From Uloborus plumipes (lineage: Eukaryota > Arthropoda > Arachnida > Araneae > Uloboridae), in NCBI GenBank assembly GCA_038373865.1, contig JAXGGA010003010.1, forward strand, positions 1 to 64,000: DNA of 64,000 nt, given 5' to 3'. This document shows, in pieces, positions 1 to 11,244 of this stretch. A model generated the notes under the pieces. It was not told the DNA's origin. It saw only the letters and a list, made by a program, of their open reading frames with translations, and did no database searches. The first letter of the stretch is position 1. Every line of letters starts with the position of its first letter. Both the position numbers and the translations under genes were made by a program.

Positions 1-479
1 GAAATGCTTTTAAGAAACGAAATGAAGAAAAGGACACCAACAATGAATTTAAAAGATGTCGCCATAGCAACGCAATAAAACTTTAATAGTTTGATCAGGA
101 AAGAGGTTTTCGAACTCAAAGTTCAAACGCTTGTAACTTTTTTTCTAGTGGAGATAAAAGCTTGGTTCTTCGACTGTAAGTCGAATCAATTCTGGGGTTA
201 AAAATATCGCTCTATCCAATGGCGTAAAAATCAAAACTGTGGAATAATTAGTTTATTTTTTATTGATGGTTTTAATGAACCAAGTATTGCAAGAAATCGG
301 GTTAAGCCTTGCAAAAGGCAAGTTTAAAAATTGAATAACTCATGCTGTGTTTAAGTTAGAGAATCGGAACAAACTGCATAGGACGGACAAAATTTTTCTG
401 CTTCCAACGATATATAACATTAATATGTGCAAGTAATTTTTAACCCCAGTATTCAGCGATTTATGAGAAAATTGCCTTG

Positions 480-642
480 AATTCGAATAAAAACGAATCG
501 CTTATCGAATCTTTTCAAACTATAGCCTAAAGTCTTTCTGGGTAAACGGACTACTCAACACAAAAAGAATTTTTCAAATCGAACCAGTAGTTCCTGAGAT
601 TAGCGCGTTCAAACAAACAAACAAACAAACAAACAAACAAAC
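480..642 (+). repeat. 3' tail of a non-LTR (RTE-like) retrotransposon with (CAAA)n tail
   Basis: The stretch ends in about eight CAAA units (610-642), directly preceded by 'CCTGAGATTAGCGCGTTC'. This kind of 3' end, with a 'guard' phrase followed by a short tetranucleotide tail, is typical of RTE-type LINEs and their SINEs in arthropods. No reverse-transcriptase frame is attached, so it is a 5'-truncated or purely non-coding copy. A 14-bp inverted repeat, CTGGGGTTAAAAAT, lies upstream at about 192-205 and 437-451. The family assignment is by resemblance only. Confidence 0.42.
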
Positions 643-1781
643 TCTACAGCTTTATATATTAGTAAAGATTTGCCAAAATGGTCGATACAAGATGCAGTGC
701 AGAGATAAGGTATTGAAAGTTTGAAGAGAAAAAACGTTAATGAAAAAATACCAATGTCCCCCAGGATCTCTAAAGTAAAAATTATGGAGACAACTTGAGC
801 ACAACTCACTGACAGTAGTACGATCAATATTTACCTAAAACGACAGGTTGTGTGACTTATACCACTTTACACTCCTGAACTGTAGGGTTTATATAGAAGT
901 TTTACCTCTATTTGTCTTTGTGTCTCATTTTATGAATTCAAGTTTGAAATTTCTATTTATTTTTTAAAGAGAATTAACGGGATAAATGCACACCCTTTTT
1001 TGCTTCATTATTGGCCATTCTAGTATAAGGAAGAGGTTTGCATACCTTAACGTTATATATTAATCCATATTACTGATTTTTCTGTGCACGATGGTTTAAA
1101 TTTTAAGCTCACTTAGAATGGTGACAATTTGAGCTTTTACTTTTGGTTTTTCAAGTTCCCTCGGTTTCAGTCATTCTTCAGTAGTTTATTAAAATCATCA
1201 ATACAAAACGAAAAAATATATATTTCACTGCTTTTAAATTTGAAACATTTGAAGGAGAAAAATTTTCTGCCCCCGATAAATACTGTCTAACGGTTATAAG
1301 TTTGAAACTTTTACATGAATTAAACCATAAGTTATTAGCATTTTAGCTCAATTTTAAAAGGCTTTCTTAGATTCAAATCTTTAATTAGCACTTTTACGGA
1401 TGTTAAATTGTTATCTGTTTACAGGTGTGAAAACTATTTTTACCCTTTTTATCAGTATATCGCAGCCGTTAGTTCTAGAAACATACTACAACTGCAAAAA
1501 TGATCAAAATATGATTCAGAGCTACAATATATTAAAAGTTTGAAGCAAAAGCAATTTATTGAAGGAATAAAAAATCCAACTTTTTGTACTGCTCTTAGGT
1601 TCTAAAGTTACGTTGGAGGAATTCATGCATAAAAAACCATAACACAAAACATTTGAACCATTTACGACTTGAATTAAAGGATATATTTCAGTTCAAAATT
1701 ACCGTTTAATTTAGTAATAATAATGTATGTACGTATGTATGGGACACAGCGGAAATATTAAAGGAAATATCATGATACACA
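643..1781. other. No gene seen
   Basis: AT-rich non-coding sequence. The only open frames are short and full of low-complexity residues. A few GTAC/GTAT tetranucleotides sit near 1723-1740. I see nothing else. Confidence 0.6.
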
Positions 1782-2176
1782 ATAGCACACTATGACCCTA
1801 ATAGCACAACGTGTCACAAAAGAGTCACAGTGACGTCACTGCGAGTCACAAGCGTCACAGTCACACCGTGATTGTATTGTGACTTCCCATAGAAGTCACA
1901 TTGTGACGCTTTTGTGACTGGTTTACTGTGACGTCACTGCAATGTCACTGTAACAGATAAACTGTGACATCGGTTGCGGTGACTGCGATGTGACGTCGCA
2001 AAAGCGGCACTAGGTGACCGCGGTTGCAATTTGATCGCAAAGCGCCGTCACTGTAAAGTCGCATTGTGACCATCACCGCGGTCGGACATTCGTAAGTTGC
2101 GGCGACTTGGTTGCGACCGCGCTTGTGACGGGTGTGAGGGGTCACAAAAGCGTCACATTAGGGTCACTGTGCTATC
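1782..2176. mobile_element. GC-rich non-autonomous TIR element made of GTGAC motifs
   Basis: The left end begins ATAGCACACTATGACCCTAA. The reverse complement of the right end begins ATAGCACAGTGACCCTAA, giving imperfect terminal inverted repeats of about 20 bp with a 2-nt gap. The interior is far more GC-rich than its surroundings and is built largely from GTGAC/GTCAC words in both orientations (GTGACGTCACTG, GCGTCACA, TTTTGTGACG). No convincing target-site duplication is visible. The 66-codon frame on the minus strand is a by-product of the repeats. Dense sub-terminal motif repetition fits a non-autonomous DNA transposon whose transposase binds the GTGAC word (inference). The superfamily is unknown. 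Confidence 0.55.
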
Positions 2177-2189
2177 AGGGGAAAGCTCC

Positions 2190-2545
2190 TACACTGTAAA
2201 AAATGAATGCTGTTTTTGCAGTATAATACAGCTAATTTTATAGAAACAAACTGTAAAAATTGCTAATTTTACACCAATAAACTGCAAAATTTCTTATTTT
2301 ACAGTACTAAACTCTAAAATTACTACTTTTACAGTAATAAACTGTAAAATTTCTTATTTTACAGTACTAAACTGTAAAATTACTACTTTTACAGTAATAA
2401 ACTGTAAAATAGCTAATTTTTCAGTTTATTATCGTGAATTTTACAGTTTTAAGTGTAAACCTCTGCTGTCAGTATTATATTGTTGTTTTTACAGTATAAA
2501 AGAGATAAATTTTAAGGCAATAAACTTTTTTTTTCAAAAATACAC
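2190..2545. mobile_element. Palindrome-rich 'TACAGT' MITE, copy 1
   Basis: It starts ACACTGTAAAAAATGAATGC and continues as tandem blocks of about 30 bp built from TTTTACAGTAATAAACTGTA and close variants. Each block is nearly palindromic around TACAGTWWTWWACTGTA. The phrase CCTCTGCTGTCAGTATTATA near the right side also occurs, inverted, in the copy at 7641-8022, so the two are the same family. The right terminus has decayed and its limit is approximate. The left end lies only 13 bp from the preceding GTGAC element. Confidence 0.55.
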
Positions 2546-5500
2546 CATCCCTTTGTAAATATTCAACAATGTTAAATTTAACAAATTACGGGATGACGTA
2601 TGTGGAAATGTACTAAACAACCCACATGGGTAAACATTCAATTTGGTATGTATACAAGAAAAGTTATTTTGGTTAGTAATAAATTAAAATAAAAATATAA
2701 GTAAAATATTTACACAAAGGTAATGGACAAATAAATAAATGAATATATAAAATAAATGAAAAAATACAAAAAAAATTAAAAGAATAAATAAATAAAATAT
2801 ATAAATAACAAAAACTAAATGAAAAGGGAAAAAAATATATATATAAACTAGCTTACCTTGCGAACTCTGTTCCGCCTTAAAGGCAATAAATAGGCAAATT
2901 TTTGAATTTATTAAGTTTTTTTGTTAGAAAATACAAAAAAAAAGGCTTTTACAGGAGATAGTTATAGCGCAGCCAAATTAAAACCGCCAAGCAGATTGCA
3001 ATGTTTATTTTTTAACTCTTTAGTTATTTTTTTAGCTTTTTCATTTTTATGCAACTTCTATTCCTGTTTCGAGCATTTTTCTTTTTTTTGTCCAAACAGT
3101 TTGAAAAAATAAAATGATGCACGATATTTCCAAATAAGTCATTGCGATATAACTTTGATCAAACATTGTGAAAATAAAGTGAAAATTACTCGCCAAGACG
3201 AGAAATGTGGCGTGGCACAACAATAACTGAAAAAAACATTTGAGATTTTTTTTTTGCTTTAAACGGCGTATTCTGTTTTAAGCGAATCAAATTTCAATTT
3301 AATGTCAGTTTTCTTCTTTTAAATGCTTTGTTTTGATTAAAAAATAAATATTTCATGTTAACTTTCAGGAACACTGTTTTTGACATCATCAAGAAGCAGA
3401 TAAGCGCTTTGTTTAAATAATTTTGATTAGTTTGTTGAACACTTCGAAAACCCGCCAAGTACTTTCTGTTGTTTGTTATCAAGATTTTCAAAATCTCTCC
3501 AGAGGACAACGTTTCCTTAATATTGCCACAAAATTGGATACGAATAGAAAAAGAAAACAAAATTGGAATGTTAAAAACGGATAATTAGGAACATTGAGAT
3601 TTTATAATGAACAGATCATAGCAAAAAATTCCTAAATAATTGCTAAAACGCCAAATCCTTCTGCATCATTTTTGACTGCTGTCATTTGAATTAATTTAAC
3701 TTTTGCTTCAGTCTGTTATTTATAGAAATAGCATACGTAAGCTTCCAGCTTCCTTTACCCGCTAAAAATGAAACATAATTTTTAGCTGTTATACTTTGAA
3801 TGATTTGGCTTGGAAAGAAGTCGGATGGTGAGATTCATGATGAATACTATGTAATTTATTTAGTGGATTATTTCAGATTTCAAAGGAATTTACTGTGTTA
3901 TTTAATAGCTTGCATTTATTTTATTTTGCTCATAATTCTCAGTTTTTTTGTTTTTTAATGGTGGAATTTTTAAATTTGAATGGAAGTTATTAGAACAACT
4001 ATGGTACCAAAATGTTTTAAAATCTTACCACTACCATGTTACTTTACTTTGCCAAATTGGACAGATTATTTTTATTTTTTGGGTTTCAATAGTTCTGGAT
4101 GGCGTAATTCGACTCAATTATTATATTTTAAAGAAACTTCTGAAACGGATGTGCCGTCAAGACTTTAGAAAATTCACTTCTCGTTGAAGAGAAGGGAATC
4201 ACCACAACGCGACGCTGGATATTTAGAAAACATGGGAAAATGATCGCTGTCATCACATTTTTATTTTAACTCTGTTATTGGGGCCTGTTACAGGGGCGCT
4301 GGGAAAAATAGCAAAATTTTATATTTAGTAAATGTCGAATCATCTATAAAGTTTGTGCAATTTTTTGCTGCTTGTTTGTGAAACTTAGTTTTAATCACAC
4401 AGATTGGAAATCACGAATTTACGCAACAACGACAGCATAAAAACGCATTTTTATTAAGTTTCATTTTAAATTTATAGCAAGAAAAAAAGTCCCAAATCAT
4501 CATAAACTGCTCTATTTTCTATCAACAAAAAGAAATATTTATTCTTTTGCCTTTCTTTTTCAGTTAACAACTTGTTTCAATTATCGACTTTTGTAAAATG
4601 CCAACTTCAACGAGAAACAATGCCCCCATGAGGAATTTAAAGCCATACAATCTATAGAGCCTTGATTAAAATCGATTTCATTAGGGTTTATCGTTTTAGA
4701 GGAAGAGATAAATCTTTTCTCGTAAAAAAGTTACTTTTCAAGCTGCAATTTTCAATGTTTGTGTAGACTAAAAGAAGATTGTCAAAAAATAAATAGAACT
4801 TTAAAGAAGTATAAAATGTATTCCAATGAAAATTAAGTCCCATGGAAAAAAGTTTTTTTTTGGTGGCTTTAAAAGTTTGGTTTTTAGGAGAGATTTCAGT
4901 TTGAAAGCCGAGATTTTTATAAAATATTGATGGATGTCAAAGTTATGAAACATTAACAAATAACTTTATGCAAAAAAAAATAGCTTGCCCTTTTGTTTTA
5001 ATTCCGTTCTTATTGGAAGTCAGTTATCCTACCATTAATGAAAATATTCCAAATAATAAGTTGAAGCACTGTAAAACAGACCTGCCATTGAGTTAAACGT
5101 ATGCAGTTTGTTTTAAAAACAAGATTTAATTTTTTTTTTTTTGTTTTTTTTTTTTCGACAGTACAAATTTCTTACTAAGAAATTCAGAAAGAAAATGACA
5201 AAAAACATTTGTCTTTAACCTTCGGTTGGGGCTGTCACTCAACTCGTTGCCGCACTTCTTTTTACTTTAAACCACTCGAAAAGCTGAAACAGAACCTAAA
5301 TACGTTTCAATTTTTCTTAATATTTACAGAAACTAATAAAGATGTTTTTAATATCATATACTAAGTGTATACTGTTCTAGTTTCTCACAACTTTTTGTTG
5401 CATGATGTGCATTTGTGCTTATAAAGAGTCTACATTGTAGCCTTGAAACAGTTATATTGTATTTTCTTGATAATTTTTATTTTATTTACGTTATTTTTAT

Positions 5501-5741
5501 TTCAATATATAACAAATACCACTGATTTTAACAATATTATAAATCTCTTGAAATTAAACTGTGCTTAAGTAATCATTTAATTGTCAAGTTCAATATTGTT
5601 CCTTTTCATCTCCCTAATGTGGGCCTTCTTTTGCTCACACAGAAACATGTTATTATGTTCATACAATTAAATCCTGACTCACCTTGAAAAATAAAAATAT
5701 AAAAAAATCGTAGTCCAAAAAGAATTTTACCAGGAAACCAC
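2546..5741. other. No gene seen; A/T low complexity
   Basis: AT-rich sequence. An A-rich stretch with AAATA/TAAA simple sequence lies at about 2680-2850, and poly-T runs at 5131-5156. Small frames (for example 3294-3560 on the minus strand and 3948-4187 on the plus strand) have skewed composition and no recognisable domain. I do not regard them as genes. Confidence 0.6.
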
Positions 5742-6077
5742 ATGATTAGTATCATAATGAATAAAGTTCAAACGGGTAGCAATCAAACATCTCGAGAGCT
5801 GTTTTTGAAGCAAAAGTTATATGCTCCCGTTATCGAGATAAAAGTCGGACAAAATTTTTTAAAACGTGCTAAACTTGAAATCTTAAAGGGTAGAATTGTG
5901 TATAGAAACTGTTGTAATTTCCCAGATACACAGCTTATACCTTGTCATATCTTTGAGTGTCCAGCAATAAGTGCGAACCTGAGAGAAATTGGTGTATTGC
6001 CGTCACTTGTAGACCTTTATAACGATAACATCCAACAAATCGCAAAAACAGTTATAAGGATCCATGGAGTTATTTAG
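5742..6077 (+). pseudogene. C-terminal relic of a LINE (Jockey-like) reverse-transcriptase protein
   Basis: An open frame of 111 codons ends at TAG. Its last 65 residues carry a Cys/His-containing block (NFPDTQLIPCHIFECPAIS) followed by LREIGVLPSLVDLYNDNIQQ and a hydrophobic end. This pattern, a C..C..HIF.C block, then a short helix, then the end of the protein, matches the C-terminal tail of ORF2 of Jockey-type LINEs that I recall from arthropods, spiders in particular. The polymerase domain itself is absent: upstream of 5742 there are stops and AT-rich sequence, so this is a 5'-truncated copy. It is probably non-functional. The methionine at 5742 is a chance start. The match is from memory, not a search. 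Confidence 0.6.
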
Positions 6078-6470
6078 TTCGGCTAAGTCATAGACACGAA
6101 AAAAAAAACTTGAAATCTTGATGAGAAATTAATCACGAAATTTCGCCGTCTAAGCGTGTAGGACATCTATCTACAAATCGCAGAAAAACTGTCTGCCACT
6201 GTTCACTCAAGCTCGCTCAATTTTCCCACTTTTCTTAAACATTTCGGCAGACTTTAAAGCCTCATATTTCAACTACAGGACAACGAGGGCAAATGACTTA
6301 TGCGTCTGGAACCATGTTTTACAATACTATTTTGATTGCTACAAACTTAGTTTTTTCCAATTACTATACGATGGTTTTCTGGTTAGATCATATTTCAACA
6401 GCAGTCATTCAGGGTATATCAGCCAGTTCGGATAACTTTAGACCGCTTCATATCTTTTTTTAATATAGTG
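6078..6470. other. No gene seen
   Basis: Probably the 3' untranslated part of the preceding LINE relic (an A-run at 6099-6108), followed by unassigned AT-rich sequence. Confidence 0.4.
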
Positions 6471-7090
6471 GGTCATTCCATATAAATGTCAACCTCAGTC
6501 GAAGAAAAAAAAATACCGAAGTGAAAAAAGTATCAAAAAATAAGTAAATAAATACATAAATAAAAATCATACAACATAAGAAGTTAAAAAAATTGAAAAA
6601 AATATTGCAATTATCACTGAGATTAGCCATAATAAATAGTTTGTAGTGTGTCTACTGCTTGTTATTCGATGGTTACGTTAGTCACGTTACGTTAGTCACA
6701 CTTCATCTTGAGTAAAAGTAACACTTAAGACTAAAAAAAATTAAGATTTAACAAATGTGTTATATGTTTTTGAAAGCCAACTTTACATATTTTTCAAATA
6801 TATTATTCAATTTTTAACACTTGCTTAAGTTTGAGAAATTTTTGCCTCACAATATGAGCATTCATTTTCAGGGTTGCAAAAATGTTACGTTAGTCACTAT
6901 GCCCTTTTGGTTGAAAAAATATCTACTGTCAGTAATTTTGTATCAAATTTTTAAGAGATATGATAGATAGATACTATGTATATTATAAATCCACCAGCAT
7001 AACTAAAAAATATTTTTTATCCTTCAAGTTACAAGTAAAAACAGTTACAAAATCAGCTCTGAATGTTACGTTAGTCTTTATGGAATGACC
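6471..7090. mobile_element. 'GGTCATTCCATA' MITE with GTTACGTTAGTC repeats
   Basis: The left end reads GGTCATTCCATATAAATG and the reverse complement of the right end reads GGTCATTCCATAAAGAC, giving TIRs of about 15 bp. TA/TATA lies just outside both ends. The word GTTACGTTAGTC occurs at about 6673, 6684, 6888 and 7064. There is no open frame. This fits a non-autonomous DNA transposon of Tc1/mariner-like type, given the TA-containing flanks, but the superfamily is not certain. Confidence 0.6.
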
Positions 7091-7640
7091 TTAGTATATT
7101 TTAAAATCGTAAAGAGAAATCTTATGTAATGAACTTGCAAGAAGAATCCATCACTGGGACATCATATTCAAAAATATTCTGATTATTTATACTTAATTGC
7201 GTGTGATCAAACATGAAATATATTCGTCATGTTAGCTTACTTCTTTTGCGTCAATGTTTAATACGGGAGGTCATCAACTGTTAATAAGGTTATCAAACTT
7301 TTACTGACAGTAATCCGATAACTGAAACAATACTTTTATTTGTCTTTCCTCTTTAACTAAGCTAACTCTTCTCACAATACAGTACAATGTAGAAATAATG
7401 GTATCAAAATAAATAGTACTCGTTGTGTTCTGGAAACGATATTAAAAATGATCCAATTACATTTTTATGGCGTATAGATGAAGTTTTTTTCTACGAAAAA
7501 ATGAGAAAAATTTCTCGATGTGCACTAATATTATTTTTTGATTCCAGGTCATAAAGATAAATTGCGAAAAGCGCAAAGCTTGAAGATAAATAACTTAATT
7601 GCAGACAACTCTAGGAAAAGACAATAGTTTCGTTTAGTGT
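7091..7640. other. No gene seen
   Basis: AT-rich spacer between two MITEs. No repeat or frame could be recognised. Confidence 0.5.
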
Positions 7641-8022
7641 TACACTGCAAAAAATAACTTGCTGTATAATACTGAACGCAGAGGTTTCAGCTTAAAAATG
7701 CAAAAACACTGTAATAAAACCGTAAAACTAGCAATTTCACAGTTTATTACTGTAAAATTAACAATTTTACAGTTTGTTACCATAAAACTAGCTGTATTAT
7801 ACTGTAAAAACAACAATATAATACTGGCAGCAGAGGTTCCAGTTTAAAACTGTAAAATGCACAGTAATAAACTGTAAAACTAGCTATTTTACAGTTTATT
7901 ACTGTAAACTAGCAATTTTAGTTTACTACAGTCAAAGTAGCAATGTGACAGTTTATTACTGTGAAATTCCTGTAAAATTTATCTGAATTATACGGTAAAA
8001 AAAAAACTCATTTTTTAGTGTA
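7641..8022. mobile_element. Palindrome-rich 'TACAGT' MITE, copy 2
   Basis: Its ends are inverted: the left reads TACACTGCAAAAAATAACTT and the reverse complement of the right reads TACACTAAAAAATGAGTT. The interior is an alternation of TTTTACAGTTTATTACTGTA palindromes. The unit ATAATACTG.CAGCAGAGGTT is present twice (near 7667 and 7815), and the same unit occurs inverted in the copy at 2190. There is no coding capacity beyond a repeat-derived 62-codon frame. Confidence 0.65.
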
Positions 8023-8076
8023 GATGTTACAATAATTTTCTACTGCAAATGTATGAGAAAATAAGTCAATGCATTT

Positions 8077-8420
8077 ATTTTTAACCGACTTCGAAAAAGG
8101 AGCAGGTTTTCAATTCAAAGCGTATACTTTTTTTTTGTTTGTTCGCACATAACATGTGATCTACTGAACCGATTTGGACGATTTTTTTTTAATCGATAGG
8201 AGATGGTGTAACTTAGGTACCATGTACTCATATGACGATATTCGTTCACTGGAAAAAAAGTTATGATCGAAAAACTAACATTTCATGTCAAAACAATATG
8301 TGGTATCGTAAATCCCTACTTCCATGAGCGACCCGATGGTCAAGTGGCTATGCGCGTCAGGTTGAAGTTCCTGATGGAATGAGATCGAGTCCAGGTCAGC
8401 AAGGATTTTTTCAAACAGTT
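8077..8420 (+). repeat. 'TTTAACCGACTTC' repeat with tRNA-like module, copy 1
   Basis: It begins TTTTTAACCGACTTCGAAAA, a phrase followed by an AGGAG..GG purine block and a T-run. It shares about 340 bp with 9412-9770 and its 5' 215 bp with 22368-22585. The 3' part contains a tRNA-like segment (8328-8397). Repeats with this opening phrase are common in many arthropod genomes (recalled knowledge). Because the junction between the opening block and the tRNA-like block is the same in two copies, the whole composite appears to move as a unit. Confidence 0.6.
8328..8397 (+). promoter_or_regulatory. tRNA-like pol III promoter module (A box and B box)
   Basis: The segment shows an A-box-like TGGTCAAGTGGCTA and a B-box-like AGATCGAGTCC, about 40 nt apart. 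Between them is a foldable arm, TCAGG-loop-CCTGA, resembling an anticodon arm. No acceptor stem closes properly, so this is not a working tRNA gene. It looks like the tRNA-derived part of a SINE. Confidence 0.5.
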
Positions 8421-8805
8421 GCATGTTTTTTTTTTTTTTTTTTTTGAATGCTGTTAATGATTGTAATGTCCTTATGCAGGCACATCCCCCCATAGGGATC
8501 TACCCCATATTTTTTTATAGTACAAAATGACAGTTTTGGTCGTATCTTTGTTAAAATGGGCAATGGGGTCCTTCGATGCTGTAGAATTTTCTTATGGACG
8601 TTTGCGCCATTTTTGGGGGCTCTGAATCGACTGTAGCAATAAATGGTTTTTGATTTGCGGCACTTATATTATTTTTTCAAAAATTATATACACAATCAAT
8701 TATATTATGTTAATTTTTGTACCTTTATAAAATTCTGTATTTTATACCTTGCATGTACGTCAAATTCAAAGTAAAATTAAAAGTAAAAAATTCTGAAGAT
8801 GATAA

Positions 8806-9061
8806 ATATCGCTCACTGGGTGCAATAGTGGCACATGTCAAAAAATGGTTATTTTTAGTAAATTGTGCCATTATTACTAGCATTTTGTATTTTATCAACT
8901 AACAATACTGTTCAAAAGTGTAAACCAATACAATTTTTTTAATTAATCGAGAGAGTTGATATGGAACATTGAAATCAACCAATTTCTCTTTATAAATCAG
9001 TAATTTCCCCAAAATTAAGAATTTGTTGATGTGCTACTATTGCACCCAGTGAGCGATATAT
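8806..9061. mobile_element. 256-bp MITE with ~32-bp TIRs
   Basis: The left end is ATATCGCTCACTGGGTGCAA followed by TAGTGGCACATG. The reverse complement of the right end is identical for all but about two positions. AT/TA dinucleotides overlap the termini, so a TA target site is likely. It has no coding capacity. It lies between two copies of the CGACTTC repeat but shares no sequence with it. Confidence 0.75.
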
Positions 9062-9411
9062 GTTAAAAATTAAAGTAACTATTTTTTGTGATTTTCATGC
9101 TGGTTGTGACCAAAAAACATCTTTACAAACAAATAAAATGTATCAAACACCAGGAGTGTTGAGTTATTAGGCAAAATCTGCTGTGTAATGTTTTTTTTTT
9201 TTTTGCACTGCGAGGGGGGGGGGTATGAACGACCATTAAAGTGACATAAATTTTTAAAAAATAAGATTTTGATTTGTGGTGTTTGAAAAAAGCTAAAGAG
9301 TCCACTTCAGTTGGAAATTATTTTCCATGAAATGCAAAACTTGCACCAATTTTCCAAGTCTTACTCTAACCCCTTCTCCCACAATTCAAATTACTTACTT
9401 TTACTTTCAAT

Positions 9412-9770
9412 TTATTCCAACTTCAAAAAAGGAGGAGGTTCTCAATTCAAAGCGTATGTTTTTTTCTTTTTTGTTTGTTTGTTCGCACATAACATGTGAT
9501 CTACTGAACCGATTTGGACGATTTTTTTTTTAAATCGATAGGATATGGTTAACTTAGGTACCATGTATTCATATGACGATATTTTTTCACTAGAAAAAAA
9601 GTTATGATCGAAAAACTAAAATTTCATGTTATTTAAAACAATATGTGCTATCGTAAATCCTTACTTCAATCAGCGACCCGTTGACTCAAGTGGTTAAACG
9701 CATCGGGCTGAAGTTCCTGATGGAATGAGATCGAGTCCAGGTCTGCAAGTTTATTGAACAGCAGCATAGT
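9412..9770 (+). repeat. 'TTTAACCGACTTC' repeat with tRNA-like module, copy 2
   Basis: Colinear with 8077-8420: purine block, T-run, CGATAGGA.ATGG, ACTTAGGTACCATGT, ACGATATT, then the tRNA-like segment at 9673-9743. The first few bases (CAACTTC instead of CGACTTC) have mutated. It is followed after about 50 bp by the foldback element at 9820. Confidence 0.6.
9673..9743 (+). promoter_or_regulatory. tRNA-like pol III promoter module, second copy
   Basis: Same module as at 8328. The A-box region is TGACTCAAGTGGTTAAACGC, the B box is AGATCGAGTCC, and the anticodon-like arm TCGGGCTGAAGTTCCTGA is partly mispaired. This copy fits the A-box consensus (AGTGGTTAA) better than the first copy. Confidence 0.5.
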
Positions 9771-9819
9771 TTTTTAACTATATTTTGATTATTTTAAATG
9801 CATTTACACTAAAAAGAAT

Positions 9820-10259
9820 GAAATAAAATATTTTTGGAAAAAGAAATAGAACCGACCTCAGTTGGAAATTGCTCTAAAAAGTAAAAAATAATTTTTTCCT
9901 TTGAACACCATCGAAACTACTTTTAAACATAAGTTTTGAAGTCGGCGCAAAAACAATGAATAGAATCATACGCAACTACAATTCAACTATAAATGTAAAT
10001 TTTAATGGATTCTTTTCATTGATTACCACACATTCGTGTAATGGTACAAATATTCTGCTTTTAATTTTCAATGATTTCTCTGAAAAAATGTTGGCAAAAT
10101 ATGGTTAAATATCATTTTACCTATCGTTTTTGCGCCGACTTCAAACTTATGTTTAAAAGTAGTTTTGATGGTGTTCAAAGAAAAAAAATATTTTTTACTT
10201 TTTAGAGCAGTTTCCAACTGAAGTCGGTTCTATTTTTTTTCCAAAAATATTTTATTTTC
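9820..10259. mobile_element. Foldback element with ~135-bp inverted arms, copy 1
   Basis: The arm at 9820-9954 (GAACCGAC.TCAGTTGGAAAT ... GAAGTCGGCGCAAAAAC) is repeated in reverse complement at 10126-10259. The central 170 bp is unique within the element and reappears in the opposite direction in the copy at 23020-23473, so the two copies are inverted relative to each other. The GAACCGACTTC at the outer ends echoes the opening phrase of the neighbouring CGACTTC repeat, which suggests a common terminal signal. There is no open frame. Confidence 0.75.
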
Positions 10260-11236
10260 AAAACTTTGTGCAAAGTGCTAAAATATGTGTGTTAATCAAT
10301 CCTTACTCACTATAAATTGATTTTTTGAACGTTTGCTTTAATTATTTCATACTGGTTGAACTAATGTACGATTTTACAATTACGTTTAAGGAACACTTTT
10401 TTTTCCACTTTTGTAAAGGCTGATGTGGCGGTAATAACTTAGTTGGCTAAACAGCCTAGAGTGGACTGGTGCCTGCCTCTAAATTTTTTTATTCCACCTG
10501 TTTTTGATCCGTATGCGCTGAAAATACTTCATTGACCATTATCTGATAAAAAGATGTAATAGAAAAATTAGTTGCAGTTCGGATTTATGTTTTATACAAA
10601 TTTTCTTTTCTTCAAGAGTATATTTGAGCTAAGTGCAAAACTCAACCTAATCTTGGAAACAGTGGAAGCGTACATAGACTTTTGTACCTCTCCCCTTCCC
10701 CCACAAGACTTATCAGTGTGCCTCTTATCTTTGACTTCCAAATTTTTTTCAAATTGCAATAGAAACAGAGACAGTACTATGAAGAGATAATTGGGTAACT
10801 TTTATAGTTATTATTATTTTATTTTAAGTCAATAAAAATCGCGATTTCAATGAAAAGGCAGAATTTAGGAATGCAAAATCGGGATTATTGTTGCACCCTA
10901 TTGTGCGATTTTACTTTTACTTTCATCTTTTTTTTATTTTTTTCCGTTATTTAATTTTTTATATTTTTTCTTTATTTTATTTCTGACTTTGTACTTTACA
11001 GTGCTTATACATTTGCTAATTGTGTCGCATAAACGGGGCTGGAACTTAACTAAAATAAAAATTAAGAGTACGTTGTGATTTTGACTGTTTTCTAAAGTTT
11101 GAAAATGTATGTGGTTTTAGTGGATTTAAGAAATATTCAGTGGTGAAATTAGTGCCACAGCTATCTGGGTATTTAATTGAAAGCTACCCCAGTGCGTCAC
11201 AATTTTTCCTATTCACAATGTAGTGGACAACGAAAG
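10260..11236. other. No gene seen
   Basis: Mostly AT-rich. A tRNA-like phrase (ACTTAGTTGGCTAAACAGCC near 10437) could be a SINE fragment, but it lacks a B box. The frame at 10572-10790 shows no domain. Confidence 0.45.
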
Positions 11237-11244
11237 CAGTAGAG

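Noticed and set aside
1945..2145. 66-codon minus-strand frame
   Set aside because: Made of the repeated GTGAC words of the TIR element; Thr/His/Arg-rich by-product.
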